NCBI GenBank assembly: GCA_039654915.1
Contig: CM077595.1
Coordinates: 44,423,501 to 44,487,500, forward strand
DNA: 64,000 nucleotides
Source of the DNA: Aquilaria yunnanensis
Taxonomy: Eukaryota; Streptophyta; Magnoliopsida; Malvales; Thymelaeaceae
Direction: 5' to 3'
Positions 46,542 to 57,200 of the stretch are shown in pieces; positions within the stretch are counted from its first letter, which is position 1, and every line of letters starts with the position of its first letter. The notes under the pieces are model-generated. The model did no database searches, was not told where the DNA came from, and saw only the letters and a program-made list of their open reading frames with translations. Position numbers and translations under genes: made by a program.

Positions 46542-47957
46542 TGTTAGTGTTGTGCCCAAAAAGCCAATCATGAGATGATTGTATTTTTGAACATTTAGTC
46601 ATGATATTTTATTGAGGCATTAATCTAGCAATTTTGTTTGTTGTTTTGTTTCTACGTAACGTAATAAACATAATTGTAACCCTAGAATAATGATATTCTT
46701 AAATGTCCCTAGTCTAGTATTATTGTGGAGCGGGTTGCAATAATACATAATGACTAGCATATGTGGAGACTAATATGAGATATGTAGTCTACATATGGGT
46801 ACAAGTTGGAGAACTTGTGTACTGGACCGACCCACCATGAGAACACTTCATGGATCGTTATATGAGTGTCATAAGTGATTCTCATAGTGATCATGGGATA
46901 TGTAGTCCTTCGACCTAAGATCATCAAGGTTCCCTACATGTGAGTCACATACTTTGATACTTTCCTTTGTTGCTCGTAACTGAGTGAACTTGAAGGAGGT
47001 CATTGGGTATGTCACATATCATGCGGAGGGATTTGTATGATCAAGATGGGATTTGTCCCTCCTATGTAACGGGAGTGATATCTTTGGGCCCCTTGATAGA
47101 GTGAGACTTAGAAAATGCATGGCCATGCTCCGATGAGTTGATATATGATATCAATGTCGTCAGTTTAAGTTGGTCTACTCGGTAATCAAGAAACCAAAGA
47201 TTGGGCTATACGAGAGTGACACATTCCATGTCTTGTGCTTAGTCTTGATATCTTGGACAAAGGGACAATGGCATATATCGGTGATGATCATAAAGGTTTA
47301 GTCGATTCACCGACAATCTTGTCACTTGGGTAGCAATGATGTGTTGCTAGATACCGCTCATTGCTTATGATCATAAATGTGATTTATGATCATTGCCAAC
47401 ATGGCAAGAGCCTATTGGGTCGCACACATAGAGCTATTTGGATCATTAGAGTGCATGGGCTAATTATTTGGGTTATGGTTTCACTTTAATTTCATATCAA
47501 TAATGGGCCAAGGAGTTGAGCCAGTATTAAGCCTGAAATTAAATCCTACTTGGATTAGGGCTTTGAAACCCATTAGGCCTGGAAGTTGAGTCTCACTATA
47601 AATACAACTTTTAAGTGAGAAATTCGCAGCTCTCCTTGCCCTAGCCTCCCAAAGGGACAGCCGCACTCTTCTCTTGCAATTCCTTGGAGGACGCAAGCTA
47701 GCACTGCGAGCACAAGAGAAACGCATCTGCCGGGACGCGGTGGAAGCGTGGTGATCCCGAGAGGCTCGTGTGGATACCATAGAGAGCCTGAACACGTTAA
47801 CTGTTCAGGTTTTGTGATTCGACTCTACAGTTGAGTGAGAGATCTCAACCGAAAATTAGGTATGAAATTTTCGAACACCCGGTTTACCCCGTTTCACTTG
47901 GATCCTGGAGGGTTTCGGTTAAATTCCGCAGCGCTGTTTGGCTCCCGAAACCCAACA
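46542..47957 (+). mobile_element. Solo G LTR, copy G4
   Basis: 1,416 bp with matching TSD CTATG at 46537-46541 and 47958-47962, inserted in D gag. Its 3' half has private bases absent from G1-G3 (TTTCATATCAA, GCCAGTATT, CCTACTTGG, GACGCGGTGG, CCGCAGCGC). Confidence 0.93.
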
Positions 47958-47962
47958 CTATG

Positions 47963-48790
47963 ACTATTCCACCACTAGGAATGAGATTAAGGAAGGTGAT
48001 AAGAGAAGATCTAGGAAAAGGTAGAGAGTTCATAGAGAGCATCAACATACAAAGCGCTCTCATAGATCTAGGAGGCACAAATCAGAGGATCTGTAAGGCC
48101 TAGATGAAGTCAAACTGTTTGAGAGGTTCCAAGGCGTAAGACCGCCACTGTTTGATGGAAGAGATGGCCTCCATAGTTTGATGGAAGAGCTGGGCTTGAG
48201 AAAGTTGAGGAGTGGTTAATCTTCATTGAAAAAATGTTTGAGAGGATGCCACTTAGCTCCGCCAGGAGAATGTCATTGGCTACCTACAATCTGGTAGGCA
48301 ATGTAGAGATATGGTGGAGAAACACCAGAGATAGGTACGTTGTCCAGAAGGGCCGAAGGCTTGGAAGAGATATTAAGATGAGCTTGCCAGAGTTCGCTCA
48401 ACTTTTTCAGGAATAGTATATTAGTGATGCTATCAAAGACATGAAGCAAGCTGAATTTGATGCCCTAAGGCAAGACAACTTGAGTGTCTTAGAGTATGAG
48501 CACAAATTCAATCAGTTGGTGAGATATGCTCCTCAGTATCATGGACTAGAGGAGTTAAAAGCAAGGAGATTTGTTAGAGCCATAAGATTAGACATCAAAA
48601 AGGCTATAAGGTGATTTGGATGACATATTATGAAGCAATGCAAAAGGCTCTATTAGTAAAGAAAGAGTTGAATGAGACTAGGTACTTTCCCAGTAGACTA
48701 GGCGAAAGTATTCAGACAAGAAACAAGCAGAAGAAAAGGGAATAGCCAAGAATTCCCATTCTGGTGGTGAGAGCAAGGTTAAAGGGAAGT
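47963..48790 (+). pseudogene. gag of element D
   Basis: Chromovirus-type gag in broken frames. The best-preserved piece (48234-48416, continuing to about 48610) reads FERMPLSSARRMSLATYNL.., WWRN, FAQLFQE, then ..EFDALRQDNLSVLEYEHKFNQLVRYAPQY..EELKARRFVRAIR, the usual Retrotrans_gag signature. A roughly 20-bp duplication (GATGGAAGAG..TAGTTTGATGGAAGAG) is visible at about 48150-48190, and several stops and frameshifts interrupt it. A cysteine-rich segment (CNKFHGKKPCYF) follows near 48810. Confidence 0.75.
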
Positions 48791-49042
48791 CCTCAGGCCT
48801 AAGGTGACCTAAGTGCAATAAGTTTCATGGAAAGAAACCTTGCTATTTTGACACCAAAGTGTGTCTAAGATGTAGATCCATGGATCAAAGACTGCCTACT
48901 GGCTCAAAGGAGACTAGAAGACCAAGGTCCAGTAAGGCCAATTGGGGTAGCACCTAGGGGGAAAGCACCTAGGGAAGGATAGCATAGGCCAGCTCCTCCA
49001 GTGCCTCAGCCTCCAGTGTAAAGAGCTGGTAGAGTCTTCCAA

Positions 49043-49423
49043 GTGGAGAGGCTAGAGACATCACAGCAGGGAGGAGCATTAAGAGGTAACATTTACGTTA
49101 ATGCTATGCTTGTTAGTGTTCTGTTTGATACTGGTGCATCTGTGTCCATAGTGGCTAGGAAATTTGTTGATGCTATGAAATTGCCTACTGAAATCATGCT
49201 TAGGATATCCTTATTGAAAATAGTAGGTAGTCAATGTCTTTTCCCTAATGACCTAGCTAAGGATTGTGAGCTAGTAGTAAGAAAGACTAAGGTTATGACT
49301 AATCTACTAGTGTTGGACATGCCTAAGTATGATTTAGCACTGGGTATGAATTGGCTTGCTATGCATAACATAAGAATTGATTGTGCTAAAAGAGAAATCA
49401 TGATGGTAAATTGCATGCGTTAG
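49043..49423 (+). pseudogene. Aspartic protease of element D
   Basis: 126-codon open stretch with GNIYVNAMLVSVLFDTGASVS, the DTGAS active site of retropepsins, followed by the flap region and LGMNWLAMHNIRIDC, the second conserved block typical of chromovirus proteases. It should cleave the D polyprotein. It is only a piece of the former gag-pol frame, and downstream codons up to RT contain stops (49498, 49525). Confidence 0.85.
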
Positions 49424-49589
49424 TGAATTCTAAGGAATTAGTGTATGAAATGCATGGCATGGAACTAGAGGTATTAGATGAGATACTTGCAATTTTTTAG
49501 CATGATTATTGTTATGCATTGAATTAAATGCACTGTTATGAGGAAGTAGACAAACTACCTGTAGTGAGAGACTTTTCACAAGTCTTTCC

Positions 49590-49662
49590 TAAAGACCTGC
49601 CAAGTATTCCTCCACTAAGGGAAATTGAGTTTTAGATCAAGCTACAACCAGGAGCTAGTCCT
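49590..49662 (+). pseudogene. Reverse transcriptase of element D, first part
   Basis: The beginning of RT (PSIPPLREIEF.IKLQPGASP, with a TAG replacing one codon near 49633). It is interrupted at the GTCCT target of element C, and the frame continues at 60591 with IFTSPYRMP. Confidence 0.8.
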
Positions 49663-50522
49663 TGATTCCCAACAGCTTCATCGTTGGTAGTCATGGTGAC
49701 TGATGGAGGGACTCCGGGAGAGGAAGAACGCCTGGTTGCCGGTTTGCCCAAGGGAGAGTGCCTGGGATGTTCAGAAAAAGTGGGTTAGGAGGTCCCCGGG
49801 GTGTTTTTCCGGGGAGGAGCCTCCGACGCCCAAGTTAGTGGTGCTGAGAGAAGGCAGAGGAAATAGCACTGAGGGGTTCAGTGAACTTGCCTGGTCGTAT
49901 TTTCTCAGAGTGAGGAGTCAGGATATTTGCCAGCCGTTTGCCAGGGTGTATTCCCTGGTATTTATAGAGGTGTCTAGCCCGTTCAGATCGTGACACGTGT
50001 TCGGTCGGATGTTCTCTGAATGTCTGGGCGTAGAGGACAGGTAGCTGGTGGCAGGCTTCCTTGAGCCTTGAGCCGAGATGGGCCATGATGTGACTTTGAT
50101 GGCGTCGGCGTGTCAAAGCACCGTTTGAGGCGGCTTGTGACGTCTGTGGGCGACATGTCAGAGGCTTCCTTAAATGCCCTTGCCGTACTCCCGAGGTCCC
50201 TGGGTCAGGTCGTCCTGTAGTACGAACTATGCCACTTCGGGAAACATGCCCATAGTTCGGGGGTTCCCAAATTCAGGGAGTTCTACCTTTGGGAAGATCA
50301 TGTTCGGCCCGCCCTAGCTGGTGCCACTTTCTCGAAGGCGGTGCGTTTACTATCCTCGGGGGGTCTAATAGTATTCTCAGGTTTCCTGGCGTGCTGAGCT
50401 AGGGCTTTTCGGCTTTTCTCTGAGGTGTGTGATCCCACCTTTTTCCGGGTAATGCCAGATCTCCTGGCCATTCTGGTGGCAGGGAGTTCGGCCAGGCGGA
50501 GGCGATAGTCCTTCGGCTATCA
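49663..50522 (-). repeat. 3' LTR of element C
   Basis: 860 bp, TGATTCCC at the left edge to GGCTATCA at the right. Followed by the polypurine tract, reversed, at 50523-50537. Equal in length to the 5' LTR. Confidence 0.92.
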
Positions 50523-50599
50523 CATGCCCCCCTTTGGAAAGCCGAAGTGATGACTTCAGTTTTGTTTTCTTTCCGAGGATGTTCTTTGGGAGTCTATAG

Positions 50600-50790
50600 A
50601 GAGCAACACCTGTGTCAAAGGTACACCTCTTGCCCAAAGGTGTGGGCTGCTCGGCTTTGGCCTGTTTTTTGGTGTCTCCGAGGCAAAGCCTGTGCTGAAG
50701 ATACACCTCTTGCCCGAAGGTATGGGCTGTTCGGCCACAGCCAGTCTTTTGGTGTCTTCGAGGCAACCTGCTTCTTTGCTTTTGCAGGTC
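50600..50790. repeat. ~80-bp repeats upstream of the antisense promoter, element C
   Basis: Units with TACACCTCTTGCCC at 50622 and 50702, each followed by GGGCTG.TCGGC and TTTTGGTGTCT.CGAGGCA. Homologous to the repeats in A and B. Confidence 0.72.
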
Positions 50791-51030
50791 TGTGCAGCGT
50801 CGCGTCTGATGGCCAAGCGCGTCAGTCTGAACGATGCGTCCTAGTTTTTTAGGGATGTCAGGAGACGTGTCTCCTATTTTGGCGCGATGGTTGACACGTG
50901 GCGCACTGTTATTGGAGGAGAGTAGCATCGTTTACAGAGAGCACGTCTTTTTAGGAGCAGAGTGTAGTTACGGCGACGGTTCGCCTTCGTAGGGCACTTA
51001 TGACGTCGTTTCGGTTGCCCACCCTTGGCC

Positions 51031-51038
51031 TATAAATA
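51031..51038 (+). promoter_or_regulatory. TATA box of the antisense gene, element C
   Basis: TATAAATA followed by GCCCATTCC, about 262 nt before the usable ATG at 51293. Confidence 0.7.
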
Positions 51039-51292
51039 GCCCATTCCGTCATAGCCCCTTTTGCTTTTGCTTCTGCTCTTTCCCTGCTTGTCCTTTTCTG
51101 TGCGCTTTCTCTTACTTTTGCGACGGAGCTGTTTTAATAGAGCTTTTTCCGGCAACCTTTTACGATGGCGACCTCTGATTTTGGCAAGTCTTTTGGTGGG
51201 TTTTTGCTTTCCAGAGTCTTTTGATACCTCTGTTTTTTCGAGTGCCGGAAGTTGTTTTCTTGCCTTTTTCCGAACTCGTTTTTCTGTCCAAA

Positions 51293-53762
51293 ATGCCTAT
51301 TCCTGAGAGCTGGCAGCCTCTTGTTTTTCTGTCCAAAATGCCTATTCCTGAGAGCTGGCAGCCTCTTTTATCTCATCCTTGTTGCACCACCCCTAAAAAA
51401 TTAGAGAGGTGGAAGAAGAAGTTCTTTCTTCCTTCTTACGCCATTACCCGGCTGGCACGAGCTGACCACTATGCTTTTTCAAACCATAGTACCGAGGTTA
51501 CTGTTTTCTGAGCCCAGCTGAAGGCCGGACTTCGGTATCCTCCCCCGAAGATGGTTTGCAAGTTCTGCCAATTTCATGGCATTGTTGTGAATCAGCTTCC
51601 CCCGAACTCGTATTGCTATTTTAACGCCTTCCTCTATATGTGTGGCGTCTTCAGGATAAAACCCCATTTTGTGATTTCCATGCAGTACTACAAGCTCTTC
51701 GTGGTACCTAAGGGTGGCTTCTATTTCATGCTACCTAGGGGATCCGGGAGCAAAAAATTCATGTTCACTTTTGCCACTAAGGACAGTTGGCGAGGGTGGC
51801 AACAGAAATTCTTCTTCCTGAAGATAGATGAGGCCTGGTCGTATGTTCCGACCAAATGGGCTCGGGGAAAGCTGGATGTGGACGTCGTGGATCCGAGGAT
51901 ACTGCTGACTCCAGAGTTGGCTCCCGTGTTCGAGGACTTCGACGGACGTATTCGATCCGTCTCCGACTGGGCTCCCGAGGTCGCTCCACGCTCCCTCTAC
52001 GCCTTCCCCATTAACTGGAGGTTGATGACCGAAGAGGTCCTTTGAGAGTTAGGGGTGATCAAGGAGCATGAGACTGACCTTGAGATGCCAGCTCCTGCTA
52101 TCGCTGGGAAGGATTCCTGGTTGGTGCAGCTCCTTCGGGAGGAAGTTTCTTTTGAAACGCTTTTCGAAAGTAAGTTATGCTCTACTCTCTCGCAGTTTTT
52201 CCCTTGAACTTATGCTGATGTCTTTTTTCTTTTTCAGAGATGGGGGACGGGACTGCTGCATTCTACAAGTCCCTTTTCTCCGGCCAGGTGGAGAAGGGCG
52301 ATCAGACAAAGAAGGCGGCTTTCCGAAGGTGGAAGTCTACTGGCACTGGGCCTTCGGCGAAACGGGCAAAGAAAACTGCCCAAGTTCCTCTGGAGGAAAT
52401 TTCCGAGGAGGCTGCCGAGGAGCCTGGGGCAGCCGAGATTTCGTCGATCGAGGCTGCTGCCGAGGTCCATGCCGCTGCCGAGGTTCCTTCCGCCGACGTC
52501 CCTCCCCAGAGCCCTTCCGCACCGCAGGCCCTTCTGGAGGCCGTGGTAGAGGCTCCTTCTACCGAGGAGCGGCGCAGGAAGAAAGGCAAGGGGATTTCGA
52601 CCGACGAGTCTCAGGGCTCCGAGGACGTCATGATCGAAGTGCCTCCAGGTTTGTTGTTTTCAGAACAAGTATGGCTCTTTTGTTTTTTTGAAATTTCCTT
52701 TGTTTCTGACCTGCTTCTCGTTTTCGCCATACAGGGGAGTTGCTTACCCCGAACTGGGCGGCCGAACACGCGAATATCCGGGCCCTTCGCGACGCCAAAG
52801 TCCCGCAAGGGAAGATACCAAAATAGCCTTTCTGGACATTCACGGAGGACATGAACTTGTACTCCGAGGACTGTCCTGAAATGGCGAAGCAGATTTCAAA
52901 GGGGTGCTTACAGAGGCCTCCTTCAAGGCTATTGCGGCGCCCCATCCGGGCGATGACACCCTCGCCGCGAAAGTCACCGAGCATGCTGCTCAGGTATGCT
53001 CTTCACACCTTTTTCCCTTCAATTTTTCCTAAGTGCTTGGCTCTTGCTGACCTTGCGTTCATCTTTTAGCAGCTGCTGGGGTACGCCGGCTTTCTCCGAG
53101 TTCGGGTAGCCAGGCAGACGGCGTTCCGAGCTTCGGCCTTAGAGGCCTTAGAAAAAGCGAAAGTCACGTGCTCGGAATTAACCGTCAAGAACCAGTAACT
53201 GGCAGATGCTGCAAAGAAAGAAGTTGCTGCCCTTCGGGAGGAGTTCCGGAAGGAAAAGGAAGACCTTGAGAAGGACTCCTCCCTGAAGATTGTTGACCTC
53301 AGCGATCAGGTGGCGGGGATGCTCGCTGCCAACCAAGACCTTCTCAAAGATAAGTCAGATTCTGACAATCTCATACGGTCGTTGGTGACTGAGAAAAAAG
53401 CTCTTGAAGCCGAGGTCAAGTCTCTGAAGAAGGAGCCCGACGTGAAGAAGATGATGAAGGCGCTGAAGAAGGAGGTTGCAGACTTGAAGGACGAGCTCGA
53501 GGACCTTGAGGTTGAGAAGGACAAATCCGACCAAATGACCAAGGTTGCCTTCCAGGACGGATTCTGCCTTGCTCGGCACCAAGTCCTTGAGAGGTTCCCA
53601 GGTCTGGACCTCTCTTTTTTGGAAGCTCTGAACATTCCCGAGGGGCCTTGGTGGTCCTGGTCAAAAATCGAGCACCTGAACCTGCCTTCCACAATTCTGG
53701 CGCCGAAGGTGGTGGAAAAGGGCACAGAGGCTGGTGGCTCCCGGGACGCCAAGAACCCTTAG
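51293..53762 (+). pseudogene. Antisense spliced gene of element C (Transposase_28-like)
   Basis: Exons 51293-52169 (877 nt), 52238-52648 (411), 52735-52993 (259) and 53073-53762 (690), with introns of 68, 86 and 79 nt. The ATG equivalent to the A start is CTG here, so the next ATG (MPIPES) is taken. Exon 1 carries an in-frame 45-bp tandem duplication (ATGs at 51293 and 51338), which accounts for its extra length. Exon 3 is one base shorter than in A and B (GGGG for GGGGG near 52910), a frameshift. Stops lie at 51509 (TGA, as in B), 52043 (TGA), about 52825 (TAG) and about 53197 (TAA). The coiled-coil exon 4 is open after that. All splice borders are consensus-like. Confidence 0.82.
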
Positions 53763-53879
53763 GCTGTTTTAGGGGCCTTTTCCTTTTTTCCTCTTCGTTT
53801 TTGTGCTCCTTCTTTGGGCACTTCTTCTTTGTAAGCCTGATCATTCTCAATGAATATATTTTTTTTGGCTAAGTCTTTT

Positions 53880-54175
53880 TGCAAGATTTTACATTTCCAT
53901 CGTCCCGAACAAGTTCACTCAAGAGACTTCGGGAAACCTGCAATCACAAAAAATTATTCTTTGCTTTTTTCGGCGAGTACTTTCGCAGGATTTTTTTGTT
54001 TTCCATTTTTCTGGGCATGATGGCTCAAGGGACTTCGGAAAATCACATCTGCGCTTTTTTGGGGCGAGTACTTTCGCAAGATTTTTGTTTTCCATTTTTC
54101 CGAGCGTGATGGCTCAAGGGACTTCGGAAAATCATATCTGTGCTTTTTCCCGGCGAACACCTTCGCGGACTTCTG
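53880..54175. repeat. Degenerate repeats between the antisense gene and pol, element C
   Basis: Three units. Two are close copies at about 90-bp spacing, starting GGCGAGTACTTTCGCA near 53972 and 54063 and including GATGGCTCAAGGGACTTCGG. Same family as 7660-8105 and 23970-24440. Confidence 0.7.
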
Positions 54176-54265
54176 TCTTGCACCATTTTGTACACTTAAG
54201 AATTTTTCTCAAGCACATTCTGTACTTAGGATATTTTTTGTACAACACAATCCTTCCGTTCCATC

Positions 54266-57200
54266 TTAAGCGTAGAATTTCTGCAGGGCGTCTGAGTGCC
54301 AAGTGTTTTTCAATTCTACACCTTCAGTGTCGCCAAGTTTGTACACGCCTTTTCGTACTTCGGTAAGAACCAGATAAGGTCCTTGCCAGTTGGCTCGAAG
54401 TACCCCGTGGGATGGCTTTCGGGGTGCAAAGTCAGCCTTTCGGAGAACGAGGTCCCCTTTCTTGATTTCTTTTGGCCTGGCTCGCAAATTTATAGCCGCG
54501 TCCACTCTTTGCTGGAAAGCTGTTCTTCTCAGCTCAGCTATTTCTCTGTGTTCGCTGATGAGGTCGAGCTTCGTTCTTAGGCCGAGGTCGTTTCCACCTT
54601 CATCAAATACTTGCACCCGTACTGATGGTCTAACTATCTCGATAGGGATGATGGCCTTTGTTCTGAAGACGAGTGAGAAGGGAGTCTCCCCTGTGGCTCT
54701 TCGGGGCGTCGTTCGGTAACTTCATAATACGCTTTGGAGTTCTCCTGGCCATTTCCCTTTTGCTTCCCCCAGTCTCTTTTTCAGGCCATCTTTTATGGTC
54801 CTGTTAGATACCTCCACCTGCCCGTTGCTTTGGGAGTGAGCTACTGGGGCGAAGTGCATCTTTATTCCGTGGTCGCTTCCTGGAATCCTTTGTCTATGAA
54901 TTGGGATCCATTATCAGCCACTAGTACCCTCGGTATGCAGAATCTGCATACGATGTTCTTCCACACAAATTTCTGCACTTCTTTCACCGAGATAGTCGCT
55001 AGTGGTTCTACCTCGACCCATTTGGAGAAATAGTCTACTGCTACCACATAAAATTTCACGCCTCCAGGCACTAAGGGGAGTGGCCCGAGAAGGTCTATAC
55101 CCCAGACTGCGAAGGGCCAGGGATAGTCGGCCGAAGTTACCATTTCCGAGGGTGGCCTCTGGATGTTCGCGTGTCTCTGGCAACTACCGCATTTCCGGAC
55201 GAACTGCCTTGCGTCCTTTCTTAGGGTAGGCCAGAAGTATCCCTGGCGAAGTATCATTGCCGCCAGGGCATCAGTTCTTATGTGTGAACCACACATGCCT
55301 TCGTGGACTTCTTCAAGGATCATTTCAGTATCCTCTTCGTTCACACATCTTTGCAGTGGATTCACGTATCCCTGTCGGTATAGTTCTTCACCGATCAGGA
55401 AGAAACGGCCGGAGCGCCTTCGCAGCTTTACAGCATCACCGGGGTCTTCGGGGAGCACATTTTCTGTGAGGTACCTTTTTATTGGATCCCTCCATCCTTT
55501 TCTCGAGGTCGCTATGCTCAGCACTGAGATGCTCGGATGGTTTAGCACCTCGGTGTAGGTCTTTGACTTCGCCAAGCAATCTGCCTCGGTGTTTTTCCGC
55601 TGAGGTACGTTTTCGATCCGTACGGCGTCAAACTCTTGAATGAGTTTTGCTACCAGCTCCTGGTATTTTGCCAAGGTTGGGTCCTTCGCCCCATAGTCTT
55701 CTGCCGTCTGCCGAACTACAAGCTGGGAGTCACCGTGAGCCTTTAAGTTTCTCACGCCAATTTTTCTGGCCAGTCGTAATCCCGCTATGAGGGCCTCATA
55801 CTCAGCCACATTGTTAGTGACGTTGAAGCTGAACTTGATAGCCTTCATTACTTCCAGGCCTTCGGGGCCTCTGATAATTGCCCTAGCTCCCTGGTGCTCG
55901 GACCCCAAGGCTCCGTCAACATGTAAGGTCCATTCTGGCTCACCTTCGTTCAGATCCAGATGACTTTCCTCAGTGGTGGGTATTTCGGCAATGAATTCTG
56001 CCAGTGCCTGAGCTTTTATGGCCTTCCGAGGTTCATAGGTGATATCGTGTTCGCCAAGCTCTATACACCACTTGGAGAGCCTTCCCGAATGATCCACTTT
56101 CCTCATAACGTCCCGTAGTGGTAGGCTACTTCTGACGATGATGGGGTGAGCCTGAAAGTATGGTCACAGCCTTCTCCCTGCAAGCACCAAGGCGTATATA
56201 GCTTTTTGCAGCAGAGGGTACCTGACTTCGGTGCCATGCAGGGATTTGCTTACATAGTAGACCTGCCATTGTTTTTTCCCTTCTCCTTTCACGAGGACCG
56301 AGCTTACAGCTTTTTCCGTGACGGCGAGGTATAATACGAGGGGCTCTCCCTCGCGAGGTTGTCGCAGAGTCAGCAGGCTGGCTAGGTATATTTTGAGTTC
56401 TTCCCAAGCTTTTTGACAGTCTTGATCCCAAGGATGATCATCCCTTCCGAGGTTGCCTTCCTTTTTTGCTGCCTTAGTGAGGACTTTGAAGAAAGGCCGA
56501 CACCTATCTTTGTACCTAGAAATGAACCTGCTAAGAGAGGTTATTCTTCCGGTGAGTCTCTGCACCTCTTTTACTGTGGCAGGAGTTCGGAACTCGAGCA
56601 GAGCCTTAATTTTTTCGGGGTTAGCATCGATGCCTCTTTCAGATACCATGTACCCAAGGAACTTTCCCGAGGTCACCCCGAACATGCATTTTTTAGGATT
56701 GAGATGAATCCCGAAGGCTCTGAGCTTTTGGAAGGTTTCCTCTAGATCTGCAACGTGGTTGCGAGGGAGCTTGCTTTTGACTATCATATCGTCAACATAC
56801 ACCTCCATGTTTTTCCCCATTTGGTCCTTAAAGACTTTGTTCATCAATGTTTGGTAGGTGGCTCCTGCATTTTTAAGCCCGAAGGGCATCCTGACGTAGC
56901 AATATGTTCCTCCCTCAGTGATGAAGGCAGTTTTTTCTTCATCTTCAGGGTCCATCCTTATTTGATGGTAGCCGCTGAAGGCGTCTAGGAAACTTAGGAG
57001 CCCGTATTCGGCAGTTGAGTCTACCAGTTGGTCTATTGGCGGAAGAGGGTATGAGTCTTTCGGGCAAGCATCGTTCAAGTTTCTGAAGTCGATGCATATC
57101 CGGAGTTTGCTGCTGCCTTCTTTTGTGGCAATCACCATGTTGCTTAACCATTCGGGGTATTTGACCTCCCTGATGACTTCAGCATCTAACAGGCGCTGGA

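Larger units (their letters stand above)
37560..47957 (+). repeat. Tandem array, 2,994-bp period, three units plus a fourth LTR
   Basis: Unit starts at 37560, 40554 and 43548, with a fourth G LTR at 46542. Each unit is a 1,416-bp G LTR followed by 1,578 bp of D (LTR end, primer site, gag start). The spacing is exactly 2,994 bp each time, so the units contain no net indels, but they differ by scattered substitutions (for example GATGACATT at 39182 against GATGGCATT at 42176). This fits unequal recombination between two solo LTRs already present in D. Confidence 0.92.

Noticed and set aside
37560..47957. Classical satellite or CRISPR-like array
   Set aside because: The unit is 2,994 bp and made of identifiable LTR parts. 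There are only four LTR copies and no short repeat/spacer structure.
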